Assembly (NCBI RefSeq): GCF_019857225.1
Contig: NZ_JAFJSY010000014.1
Coordinates: 1 to 64,000, forward strand
DNA from: Streptomyces plumbidurans
GTDB taxonomy: Bacteria; Actinomycetota; Actinomycetes; Streptomycetales; Streptomycetaceae
Reading direction: 5' to 3'
DNA: 64,000 bases
Position numbers and translations under genes: made by a program. Below the pieces are notes generated by a model, which saw nothing but the letters and a program-made list of their open reading frames with translations, was not told the DNA's origin and did not search any database. Below are positions 27,232 to 34,938 of the stretch, piece after piece. Numbering within the stretch: position 1 is the stretch's first letter; each line of letters opens with the position of its first letter.

Positions 27232-28092
27232 TCACCCCCCGAACGCCGGTTGCAGCACTCCCTTTCCGGCTCCCGGGACCACCAGCAGTGAGCCCGCGGT
27301 CGGGTGGGGTGCGGCAAGGCCCACGCGGGCTGTTGTGATGTAGAGGTCCGTCAGGTCCGGGCCTCCGAAGGCGCAGGCCGTTACGCGGGGGGTGGGGAGT
27401 TCGATGGCGCGGTCGAGTTCGCCGTCGGGGGTGTAGCGGCGTACCGCGCCGCCGTCCCACAGGGCCACCCATACGCAGCCGTCGGCGTCCACGGTCAGGC
27501 CGTCGGGGAAGCCCGCGCCCTCCTCGATCTCGGCGAAGCGGCGCCGGCCCGTGATGCGGCCGTCCTCGTAGTGGAAGACGTCGACCTGCCGGGTGGGCGA
27601 GTCGACGTAGTACATCAGGCGGCCGTCGGGGCTCCAGCCGGTGCCGTTGCTCACCGCCACGTCGTCGAGGACGGTCTCGGCCGGGCCTTCCCCGGTGATC
27701 CGGGACAGGGTGCCGCCGCCCGGCGCCTCGTCGTAGCGCATGGTCCCGGCCCACAGGGAGCCGTCGGGGGCGACGGCGGCGTCGTTGCCGCGGCGGCCGG
27801 GGACCGCTTCGTGGTGCAGCCAGCGGAAGGTGCCGTCGGGGTCGACGACGGCGATGCCGTCCCGCAGATTCAGGACGAGCCCGCCGCCGGCGCGCGGCTT
27901 GGCGGCGCCGACGTGCTGCTCGGTGGTGCGGACGGAACGGCGCCCGGAGCCGGGCTCGTAGGTGTGCACGCGCGAGCCGAGGATATCCACCCAGATCAGC
28001 CGCTCACGGGCGGCGTCCCAGGTGGGGCCCTCACCGAGGGTGGCCCCGGCCTGCACCGCCACCTCGTACCGGGAGACGTACTGAGAGGTCAT
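27232..28092 (-). CDS. SMP-30/gluconolactonase-family sugar lactonase
   Basis: This 286-residue six-bladed propeller protein keeps the metal ligands of the SMP-30 family: Glu in TLGEGPTWD, Asn in GRRGNDAAVAPDGSLWAG, Asn in VSNGTGWSPDG and Asp in FPDGLTVDADG. It should hydrolyse an aldonolactone (arabino-, galactono- or gluconolactone) in the cytoplasm. ATG 28092 overlaps the stop of the IclR regulator by 4 bp, so regulator and enzyme are made from one message. Together with the dehydrogenase (1731-2735) and dehydratase (577-1734) it completes the first three steps of a non-phosphorylative sugar oxidation route. Confidence 0.9.
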   Translation of the reverse strand: MTSQYVSRYEVAVQAGATLGEGPTWDAARERLIWVDILGSRVHTYEPGSGRRSVRTTEQHVGAAKPRAGGGLVLNLRDGIAVVDPDGTFRWLHHEAVPGRRGNDAAVAPDGSLWAGTMRYDEAPGGGTLSRITGEGPAETVLDDVAVSNGTGWSPDGRLMYYVDSPTRQVDVFHYEDGRITGRRRFAEIEEGAGFPDGLTVDADGCVWVALWDGGAVRRYTPDGELDRAIELPTPRVTACAFGGPDLTDLYITTARVGLAAPHPTAGSLLVVPGAGKGVLQPAFGG

Positions 28093-28862
28093 GCCACGCT
28101 CCTGTGTCCGAGTCGCTCCGACAGCTCCACTGCGCCCTTCGCGGCGAGCTGCTCCAGCTCGGCCCGGCGCTCGTCGCTCCAGCGGATCATGGGGACGGAG
28201 ATGGAGAGGGCGGCCACGACCTGTCCGGCGCGGTCCCGCACGGGCGCGGCCACGCAGCTCACGTCGGGGTTGGACTCACGGCTCTCCACCGCGATGCCGT
28301 TCTGCCGGATCTCGGCGAGTACCTCCCGCAACGCCGCCGGGTCGGTGATGCTGTTGGGGGTCATCGCGACGAGTTCGGCGTCGTCGGGGATGCGCGAGGT
28401 GAGCTCCGGCTCCGGGAGGGAGGCCAGCAGCATCTTGCCGACCGAGGTGCAGTGCGCCGGGAGCCGCCGCCCGGCGGCCGACACCATGCGCACCGCGTGG
28501 GTGGAGTCCACCTTGGCGATGTAGATGACGTCGGTGCCCTCCAGGATGGCCACGTGCACGGTCTCGTCGCAGGTCTCGGCTACGGACCGGGCCACCTGCT
28601 GTCCCTCAGCCGCGAGGTCCAGCTGCTCGGCGTACCGGCTGCCGAGCTGGTACGGCCGCACCCCCAGCCGGTAGCGTCCGGGCTGCCCGGGCACCTGCAC
28701 GATGTACGACCGGGCGGCCAGCGTGGTCACCAGCTCGTGCACGGTGGTGCGCGGCAGCTGCAGCTTGCGCACTATGTCGGGGGCGGAGAGCGTCCCGTCC
28801 CCGTCGAGGAAGAGCTCGAGAATGTCGAGAGCCCGGGTCACGGCAGGTACGAGGCGTCCCAC
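28089..28862 (-). CDS. IclR-family regulator, probable repressor of the sugar regulon
   Basis: This 257-residue protein starts at GTG 28862, nine bases after AAGGAGG. The N-terminal winged helix is at residues 7-60 (TRALDILELFLDGDGTLSAPDIVRKLQLPRTTVHELVTTL). The IclR effector domain follows, with GRRLPAHCTSVGKMLLA and SCVAAPVRDRAGQVVAALSISVP. It is first in an operon with the SMP-30 lactonase and has a promoter and operator D directly upstream, implying autoregulation. The same boxes occur before the dehydratase, U32-like, arabinanase and ABC operons, so I infer it is their common regulator. The effector could be a sugar, lactone or aldonate. Confidence 0.88.
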   Translation of the reverse strand: MGRLVPAVTRALDILELFLDGDGTLSAPDIVRKLQLPRTTVHELVTTLAARSYIVQVPGQPGRYRLGVRPYQLGSRYAEQLDLAAEGQQVARSVAETCDETVHVAILEGTDVIYIAKVDSTHAVRMVSAAGRRLPAHCTSVGKMLLASLPEPELTSRIPDDAELVAMTPNSITDPAALREVLAEIRQNGIAVESRESNPDVSCVAAPVRDRAGQVVAALSISVPMIRWSDERRAELEQLAAKGAVELSERLGHRSVA

Positions 28863-28896
28863 GACCGGCCCCCTCCTTTGGCATCTGAGGCGTCTA

Positions 28897-28933
28897 TGTT
28901 CGAAATTTCAACAGACGATCGGCATGACGAACA
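28897..28933 (-). promoter_or_regulatory. Operator D: paired boxes before iclR
   Basis: GTTCG (28898-28902), a 23-bp gap and GACGAAC (28926-28932). The proximal box, TGTTCGAAATTTCAACA, contains the fullest version of the motif in the window. Spacing equals that of operators C and E. The distal box is 2 bp from the -10 of the iclR promoter. Confidence 0.6.
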
Positions 28934-28934
28934 C

Positions 28935-28964
28935 AGGCTAGTCATAGAGCGTTTGCCCCGGCAA
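28935..28964 (-). promoter_or_regulatory. Probable promoter of iclR and the lactonase
   Basis: Minus-strand TTGCCG (28959-28964) and TAGCCT (28935-28940), 18-bp spacer. The elements are weaker than at the dehydratase or transporter promoters, but the placement next to operator D mirrors those sites. Confidence 0.45.
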
Positions 28965-29071
28965 TGGTTATGCGCAGACCACGTGGCAGACCGGCCGACG
29001 GTCACTGTGGTACTACTGTCCCTCTTGTGTGACACATCACATCATGTCGCACACGGGGACTGGGGGGTTCC

Positions 29072-31114
29072 ATGCATGAAATGACCAAGGGCTCGAACGT
29101 GTCTCTCACGGCCCTGAGCGAAAACATCGACTCGGTGATCGTGGGCCTGGGCTGGGCGAGCCCGAGCGGCGACGGCGACGCGGACGTGTCCGTCTTACTG
29201 CTCGACGCCCGGGGCAAAGTACGCAGTGACGGCGACTTCTACTTCTACAACAACCCGGTGGCCAAGGACGGAAGCGTCCAACTGCTCGGCAAGACGCCCA
29301 CCGAGGACGGCAACGAGGACCGGATCGGCTTCGACCTGACAGCGGTACCGGCCGACGTGGAGCGGATCGTGGTGGCCGCGAGCCGCTACGAGGGCGCCCG
29401 CTTCGGCGAGTTGGAGAACCTGGGCGTGACGCTGGCCGACGCCGCGGGTGAGCGTCTCCTGCGGTTCTCGATCGACGACGTCGACTCGGTGAGCGCGGTC
29501 ATCTTCGGCGAACTCTACCGGCGCGGGGACGCGTGGAAGTTCCGCGCCGTGGGGCAGGGCTACGACGCCGGACTGGCCGGTCTGGCAACGGACTTCGGCG
29601 TGGACATCGACGACGAGCCCGAAGCGGAGGCCGAGGCGGAGACGCCGGTGGACGCCGAGGCCCACGTCGCGGCCACCCCGGCCGAGCCCGTCCCACCGAC
29701 TGCCGCCCTGAAGGCGATCCCGGCTCCGCGCGAGCCTGCGGAGGAGGCGACCGGCGCGGCGGCCAGGAAGCCGGCGGCCCGGCCTCGTACGGCGAAAAGG
29801 AAGGTCACGCCGCCCAGGACCCCGCCGAAATCCTTGGCGGAGAACGACTCGTGGAAACCCGCCAGGCTTTTTCCGGTCCCGGCGCTCAAGAGCGACCGCG
29901 AACGGGAGACGCGCGCCACTTCCGTGGTGCTGTCCGTGATGGCCCAGGTCCCACGGTTCGGCAGACGGCTCACCGCCGCGTTCGGGGCACCGTCCGGCCG
30001 CATGGAGACATTCACCGAGGTCTCTCTGCCGCACGGCGACACGCCCCGGCGCCCCGACGGAGTGATCCGTGTCGAGCGTGCCGGGAGGCTGTGGACGGCA
30101 CTCGTCGAGACGAAGACCAACGGCAACGCCCTCAAGGCCGACCAGGTGCAGGCCTACATGGACATCGCCGCCCGGCGTGGCTACGAGGCTGTGATCACCC
30201 TCTCGAACGACGTCGCTCTGGAGGGCAGCCCGCTGGTGGACGTCAAGATCGACCGGCGGCGCAAGCACCAGGTGGCTCTGTGGCACCTGTCGTGGGCCGA
30301 AGTGGCCTATCAAGCACAGCTGTTGATTCGACACGAGGGTGTCGGCAACGCGGCACGCACCTGGTTGCTCCAGGAACTGCTGCACTATCTCCAGCACGAG
30401 AACTCCGGTTGCCACGGTTTTCAGAACATGGGCTCGGCGTGGGTGCCGGTGCGCAACGGCATCAGCGACGAGACCCTGTGCCAGGGCGACCCACGCGCCC
30501 TCGATGTGGTCGAGAACTGGGAGCGCCTCATCCGTCAGGTGTGTCTCAGACTGGGCGGCGAAATCGGCCAGAAGGTCCTCCCGGTCCAGCGCGCCAAGCG
30601 CGGCAGCGATCCCGGGACCCGTCGCACCCTCCTGGCCGACCGGCTGTGCACCGAAGGACGCCTGCAGGCCGAACTGCGCGTCGAAGGCGCCCCTGGCCTG
30701 CTCGCCGTCACGGCCGACCTGCGCACCAGCAAGCTGCGCACCTCGGTGGAGATCCCAGCGCCCGACCAGGGATACCCCCTGACCTGGGCCAAGCGCCTCA
30801 TCCGCCGACTCGAGGCGGCACCTGCCGACCTCCACGTCGAGACCCTCGTCGAGGGCGAGACCGGCGGCCCCCGCGGCACTCTGGAACGCCTGCGCCCCGA
30901 ACCGGCCGACCTGCTCCCCAGGAAGGCGGACACCCGCATCACCGGTTTCCGCCTCTCCCTCCTCAAGAGCATGGGCAGCGGACGCGGGAACGCCGAAACC
31001 GGGTTCATCCGCAGCGTCGACGACCAGATGCAGCGGTTCTACAGCTCGGTGGTGGCGCATCTGGACGGGCCGTCGACACCGCGGCGCGCTTCGACGAAGG
31101 AGCGCACTGGGTAA
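29072..31114 (+). CDS. TerD domain fused to a PD-(D/E)XK nuclease-like domain
   Basis: This 680-residue protein begins with a TerD domain (about residues 4-175): KGSNVSLTALSENID, GDGDADVSVLLLD, DGDFYFYNNP and DRIGFDLTAVPADVERIVVAAS, with the acidic residues that bind Ca2+ in TerD/TerZ. A disordered Ala/Pro/Glu-rich linker (about 180-260) follows. Residues 275-480 show a restriction-endonuclease-like core: D329 in RRPDGVI, E346-T-K348 in ALVETKTNG and a helix with QVQAYMDIA. The C-terminal 200 residues are unassigned. TerD proteins belong to tellurite/stress and predicted phage-response systems, so a stress- or Ca-gated nuclease is plausible. No other ter gene is adjacent. A TGTGA-CACA-TCACA dyad (29028-29041) precedes it. 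ATG 29072 has a G-rich ribosome site. Confidence 0.75.
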   Translation: MHEMTKGSNVSLTALSENIDSVIVGLGWASPSGDGDADVSVLLLDARGKVRSDGDFYFYNNPVAKDGSVQLLGKTPTEDGNEDRIGFDLTAVPADVERIVVAASRYEGARFGELENLGVTLADAAGERLLRFSIDDVDSVSAVIFGELYRRGDAWKFRAVGQGYDAGLAGLATDFGVDIDDEPEAEAEAETPVDAEAHVAATPAEPVPPTAALKAIPAPREPAEEATGAAARKPAARPRTAKRKVTPPRTPPKSLAENDSWKPARLFPVPALKSDRERETRATSVVLSVMAQVPRFGRRLTAAFGAPSGRMETFTEVSLPHGDTPRRPDGVIRVERAGRLWTALVETKTNGNALKADQVQAYMDIAARRGYEAVITLSNDVALEGSPLVDVKIDRRRKHQVALWHLSWAEVAYQAQLLIRHEGVGNAARTWLLQELLHYLQHENSGCHGFQNMGSAWVPVRNGISDETLCQGDPRALDVVENWERLIRQVCLRLGGEIGQKVLPVQRAKRGSDPGTRRTLLADRLCTEGRLQAELRVEGAPGLLAVTADLRTSKLRTSVEIPAPDQGYPLTWAKRLIRRLEAAPADLHVETLVEGETGGPRGTLERLRPEPADLLPRKADTRITGFRLSLLKSMGSGRGNAETGFIRSVDDQMQRFYSSVVAHLDGPSTPRRASTKERTG

Positions 31115-31150
31115 GGGAGTTACAACCGGCTGGACGAGAGGGGAGCGCAC

Positions 31151-32188
31151 GTGGACGTCCTGGTGACCGGCGGCACCGGCTTCGTAGGGAGTCATCTCGT
31201 GTTGCGGCTGCTGGAGCGCGGGTACGGCGTGCGCACCACTGTCCGGAGTGTCGGCAACGGCGTGAAGGTGGCGCCTCTGCGGGCGCTGCAAGCCCGCTTC
31301 CCCGGGCGTCTGGAACTCTTCGAGGCCGACCTTCTCGTCGAGCGGTCCTTCGATGAGGCGATGGAGGGGTGCGAGGTCGTGTTTCATGTGGCCTCGCCGT
31401 TTCTGATGCCGGAGAGGATCAAGGACGGGCGGCGGGATGTGGTGGAGCCCGCGGTGGCCGGGACGCGGAATGTCATCGGGAGCATCGGGCGGACGCCGAC
31501 CGTCGTGCGGCTCGTTCTCACCTCCACCGTCGGGGCCGTCTTCGGTGACTACGCCGATGTGCTGGAGATGGAGGGGCAGGTGCTGAGCGAGGCGTACTTC
31601 AACACCACCAGCACCGTGGAGAACAACCCGTACCACTACGCCAAGACCGTTGCGGAGCAGGCCGCCTGGGAGGCGGCGAAGACGCAGCAGCGGTGGCGGA
31701 TGGTCGCCGTCAACGCCGGCCTGGTGCTCGGACCGTCCCTCACCCCCGCCTCCGAGTCCGGCAGCCTCTTCCTGCTGGAGGAGCTCTTCAAGGGCTACTT
31801 CTTCTACGGCGCCCCCGACTTCAGCTTCACCACGGTCGACGTCCGCGACCTGGCCGACGCCCACATCGCCGCGGCCGAAACGGCGGATGCCACGGGGCGG
31901 TACATCGTCGCGGCCGAACGCATGACGTCGTTCTACGAGATGGCCCAAATCCTTCGCAGGCGGTACCCACGAGATCTGCGGCTGCCGCGAACCCGCCTGC
32001 CCCACTGGCCCGTTCGCATCCTCGGGCCCGCCTTCGGACTCACCCAGGACTACATCCGCAAGCACCTCGGCATCCGCTTCCGGGTCGACAACAGGCGCGG
32101 CAGGAACGAACTCGGCATCACCTACCGGCCCATGGAGGAAACCCTCCTGGACCATTACGAGGCGTGGCGCGCCCAGCACGGGAAATGA
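31151..32188 (+). CDS. Extended SDR NAD(P)-dependent reductase/epimerase
   Basis: This 345-residue protein opens with the Rossmann motif VLVTGGTGFVGSHLVLRLLERG. Its active-site pair is YHYAK, and LTSTVGAVFG supplies the Ser/Thr. The opening and VFHVASPF resemble dihydroflavonol-4-reductase/cinnamoyl-CoA reductase-like SDRs rather than sugar epimerases. The start is GTG 31151 with GAGAGGGGAGC upstream. It follows the TerD fusion by 36 bp on the same strand and may share its transcript; no functional link is evident. It is convergent with the PucR-type regulator (16-bp gap). Confidence 0.85.
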   Translation: MDVLVTGGTGFVGSHLVLRLLERGYGVRTTVRSVGNGVKVAPLRALQARFPGRLELFEADLLVERSFDEAMEGCEVVFHVASPFLMPERIKDGRRDVVEPAVAGTRNVIGSIGRTPTVVRLVLTSTVGAVFGDYADVLEMEGQVLSEAYFNTTSTVENNPYHYAKTVAEQAAWEAAKTQQRWRMVAVNAGLVLGPSLTPASESGSLFLLEELFKGYFFYGAPDFSFTTVDVRDLADAHIAAAETADATGRYIVAAERMTSFYEMAQILRRRYPRDLRLPRTRLPHWPVRILGPAFGLTQDYIRKHLGIRFRVDNRRGRNELGITYRPMEETLLDHYEAWRAQHGK

Positions 32189-32204
32189 CACACCACGGGT
32201 CGAG

Positions 32205-33446
32205 TCACCCTCGCCCCGTCTCCCCCAGCGCCCCCCTCAACCTCTGCGCCCTCAGCACCAGTTCGAGTTCGAAGCGGCGGTCGGGGTTGTCGATCTCGTC
32301 GCCCCACAGCTCGCGGATCTGGCGCAGGCGGTAGCGGACCGTCTGAGGGTGGACGCCCAGCCGGGCGGCCACTTCCGGGGCCCCGCCCCGTGTCTCCAGC
32401 CACGCCAGCAGCGTCTCGGCGAGCCGGCGCCCGTGCGTCGGCCCGCAGTGGGTCAGGGGTGCCAGGCACCGCAGGGCCAGGTCGTCGATCAGTTCCTCGG
32501 GCTGCAGGAGCACCAGCGCCTCGGTGTGCTCCGTGCAGTACAGGACGTCCCCGGCGGGCAGCAGCCCCCGTTCCATCAGGTGTACGGCCGCCTCCGCCCA
32601 GTGCAGCGACTTCGCGGCGTCGGCGAGCGGTACGGGCGGTCCGATCGCCCCGGACCAGCCGGTCAGGGCCCGGTGCAGTAGTTCGGGCCGGCCCGCGGCG
32701 GACGGTTCGGGGACGACCATGCGGGGCTGCTCGTACTCCATGTCGAGCAGCACGCCCTGTCCGACGGCGGGCGCGACCGCCTCTCGCGCCGGGCGGAGCA
32801 GGACGCCGACCGCGACCTTGCGCGGCAGCGACCAGCCGACCCGCGCGGCACGCTCGGTCAGCGCGTCGGCCGGATCGCCCCGGTGGTGTTCGGCCAGCAG
32901 CAGTTCCATCAACCGGCGCTGCAGCCTCAGCCGCTCCCCTGCCTGCCGGGCGGCAGCCTCCGCGTAGCCGCGTACGGACTGGTCGACGAGGCCGTCCAGG
33001 TACTCGTAGCCCGCGTCGACGAGTTCGTACATCGCGGGCGGCGGGATCTCCACGCGCTGGCCGATCTCGGCGAACCGGCGCCAGGCCAGGCGTACTCCCA
33101 TGCGGTAGATCGCCTGCAGCGAGTCCAGCGAGCGGCCGTGCAGGCCTTCGCCGCGCCCGAACTCCTGGAAGACGCCCGGCGGGACGGACGGGCGGCCCTC
33201 CGACGTCTCCAGGTGCTGGACGAAGACCTCGATGGCGCGGCGGATGCCGACCAGGGCCATCGGTTCGCCCGACTCGTCGGGGACGACGGGCAGATGCGGG
33301 TACTCGCGGCGGATCTCGCGCAGGATCTCCTCGGCGAGCGCGGGCGCCTCCGCCATGGCGAGGGCGGCGAAGCGGCGGACCTGCAGGCGGGGGACGTCGT
33401 GCCAGGCCGAGCGGGTGGCGGTGGCGGGTGAGCGGGCCGGCGTCAC
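32205..33446 (-). CDS. PucR/CdaR-type transcriptional regulator
   Basis: This 413-residue protein ends with the PucR-type helix-turn-helix: LAETLLAWLETRGGAPEVAARLGVHPQTVRYRLRQIRELWG, followed by PDRRFELELVLRAQRL. A GGDEF-like CdaR middle region precedes it. The N-terminal helical part (RRFAALAMAEAPALAEEILREIRREYPHL) is typical of Streptomyces members. GTG 33446 lies seven bases after AAGGGAG, which is inside the end of the 50-residue DUF2613 gene; only three bases separate the two genes, so they are co-translated. It may control the adjacent surface-glycan locus. Confidence 0.88.
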   Translation of the reverse strand: MTPARSPATATRSAWHDVPRLQVRRFAALAMAEAPALAEEILREIRREYPHLPVVPDESGEPMALVGIRRAIEVFVQHLETSEGRPSVPPGVFQEFGRGEGLHGRSLDSLQAIYRMGVRLAWRRFAEIGQRVEIPPPAMYELVDAGYEYLDGLVDQSVRGYAEAAARQAGERLRLQRRLMELLLAEHHRGDPADALTERAARVGWSLPRKVAVGVLLRPAREAVAPAVGQGVLLDMEYEQPRMVVPEPSAAGRPELLHRALTGWSGAIGPPVPLADAAKSLHWAEAAVHLMERGLLPAGDVLYCTEHTEALVLLQPEELIDDLALRCLAPLTHCGPTHGRRLAETLLAWLETRGGAPEVAARLGVHPQTVRYRLRQIRELWGDEIDNPDRRFELELVLRAQRLRGALGETGRG

Positions 33447-33449
33447 GGG

Positions 33450-33602
33450 TCAACTCCCTTGCCCGGCTTGCTCGTAGGTGATCAAGGGGGTGTTCGGTTG
33501 CCGGGGTGTCGCGTCGAGCAGCGCGACGATGCCGAGGGCCGCACCCACGGCGAGGGCCGCGGCGACGACGACGGTGAGTGCGACGGCGAGCAGTCTGGAC
33601 AT
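33450..33602 (-). CDS. Small DUF2613 membrane/secreted protein (50 residues)
   Basis: This short gene (ATG 33602, stop 33450-33452) encodes MSRLLAVALTVVVAAALAVG and continues through a hydrophobic helix to a polar tail RQPNTPLITYEQAGQGS. One membrane span and the length fit DUF2613. A GAGAGG ribosome site precedes it, and it ends three bases before the PucR gene. In Mycobacterium tuberculosis, as I recall, a DUF2613 gene (Rv0236A) neighbours aftD (Rv0236c); here an aftD homologue lies 3 kb away. The shared neighbourhood supports a real gene with a role in the same envelope pathway. Confidence 0.75.
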   Translation of the reverse strand: MSRLLAVALTVVVAAALAVGAALGIVALLDATPRQPNTPLITYEQAGQGS

Positions 33603-33682
33603 CGCAGGGTCAGCCTCTCTGTCCGGAGGTCATCCCCACCCCGGCGGTCCCACCCCTGCCTGTCGGGCCAGTCCGACAAGCA

Positions 33683-33711
33683 TTGACACCTCGTCAAGAG
33701 GCGCCTACGGT
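33683..33711 (+). promoter_or_regulatory. Promoter of the surface-glycan gene set
   Basis: TTGACA (33683-33688) and TACGGT (33706-33711) with a 17-bp spacer, a near-consensus sigma-70-like promoter. It lies 55 bp before the DUF3068 start. An in-frame ATG at 33722 would leave almost no leader, so the start at 33767 is preferred. Confidence 0.7.
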
Positions 33712-33766
33712 CTCCGGCCACATGCAGCGGCCCGAACTGGAGTCATCCACCCCCCCTGGAGTCCGG

Positions 33767-34726
33767 ATGCGCCGTACAGCCTCCCCCCTTTCGCTGATTC
33801 TCCTGGGACTCGGCACGTTCTTGCTGGTCCTGGCGCCGATGCTGGCCTGGTACGTGGAACCGGGGGCCGCCGTGAACCCGATCGACATCGACACCACAGC
33901 CGTCTACAACGGCACCGGCAGCTACTTCGACACCGGCGAGATCGCGACGGTGCACGACAAGCGCATCACGGTCACCCAGCAGGTGCGCGGCAATGTCGCG
34001 GACAGCGAGAAGAGCGGGCGGGCGGTGTGGGACGTGACGACGACGGTCGACACCGACAAGTCGCTGCCGGCCGCCGACCCGCACGACGCGCTGGAATTCT
34101 TCCTCAACCGCTGGGTGACGAACCGGCACACCAACCAGCCGGTGCACTGCTGCAAGGAGAACCCGTACTTCGAGGGCGACGCCTATCTGAAGTTCCCCTT
34201 CGACGTGCACAAACGCTCCTACTCGTGGTGGGACAACTCGCTCGGCGACACGGTCGTCCTGCATTACGCGGGCCGGCAGAAGATCCAGGGGTACGAGGGC
34301 TACGCGTTCACCGGGACCGTGGCGCCTGTGAAGATCGGGACGCGGCTGGTGCCGGGCACGATCGTCGGCCGGAAGAGCACACCGCAGGTGCTGGCCGAGG
34401 AGTGGTACTCCAACCACGGCATCCGGCTGGTGGTCGACCAGCGCACGGGACGGGTGCTGTATGCCCAGGTCGGCCCGCGTCGCACGCTGCGCGCGCCGGG
34501 CTCGAAGAAGGACGCGGTGGTGCTGCTGGACAGCCGTAAGCTGGCCTTCACCACGGCTACACAGAAGGACCAGGTCGAGCAGGCGAAGACCGAGAGCGGT
34601 CAACTGCGGCTGGTGGGACGGACGTTGCCGGTCGGCTGCGCTGTGGCCGGATTCGTACTGGCGGCGATTGGTGTGGTTTTGGCGGTACGCGGGCGCAGAC
34701 GTCCGGATACGGCCGGAATGTCATAG
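33767..34726 (+). CDS. DUF3068 (PorA-type) membrane-anchored protein
   Basis: This 319-residue protein has a first membrane span at residues 7-28 (PLSLILLGLGTFLLVLAPMLAWYV), a large extracytoplasmic domain, a C-terminal span (VGCAVAGFVLAAIGVVLAV) and an Arg-rich cytoplasmic end. Features of DUF3068 include YFDTGEIA, the CC pair in HCCKENPYFEGDAYLKFPF and YAGRQKIQGYEGYAFTGTV. The family occurs in actinobacteria beside envelope-glycan genes. ATG 33767 has GGAG five bases upstream. Although databases call it PorA family, no pore structure is visible. Confidence 0.85.
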   Translation: MRRTASPLSLILLGLGTFLLVLAPMLAWYVEPGAAVNPIDIDTTAVYNGTGSYFDTGEIATVHDKRITVTQQVRGNVADSEKSGRAVWDVTTTVDTDKSLPAADPHDALEFFLNRWVTNRHTNQPVHCCKENPYFEGDAYLKFPFDVHKRSYSWWDNSLGDTVVLHYAGRQKIQGYEGYAFTGTVAPVKIGTRLVPGTIVGRKSTPQVLAEEWYSNHGIRLVVDQRTGRVLYAQVGPRRTLRAPGSKKDAVVLLDSRKLAFTTATQKDQVEQAKTESGQLRLVGRTLPVGCAVAGFVLAAIGVVLAVRGRRRPDTAGMS

Positions 34727-34938
34727 ACGCGACTCATGAAGTGACATGACGTCAGTTCTAATAAAGCCGGAAATTGTCATCCCGGTGAGTAGCCGTGGCG
34801 AACGGCGGGGCGAAAACTGTCGAGCCCCACCCGAACACAACGCATCCACACCCCCCGCCCATGAAGAGCTCAGTCCCCCCACAGCAAGGCCAGAAAGTCA
34901 CTGCTGAGTTCCGCACCCTGAGACGAGTTGGAGCACCC

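Noticed and set aside
29028..29041. A TGTGA-N4-TCACA dyad resembling a CRP site before the TerD fusion
   Set aside because: The spacing is 4 rather than the 6 of the CRP consensus, and a single site is not enough to claim regulation.
33482..33721. A 79-codon minus-strand frame overlapping the DUF2613 gene
   Set aside because: Its product is a low-complexity Arg/Ser/Pro chain; the other frame gives a clean membrane protein with a ribosome site and coupling to the PucR gene.
34748..34755. A TGACGTCA palindrome upstream of the GT4 gene
   Set aside because: Eight bases occur by chance often, and no promoter elements with good spacing lie nearby.
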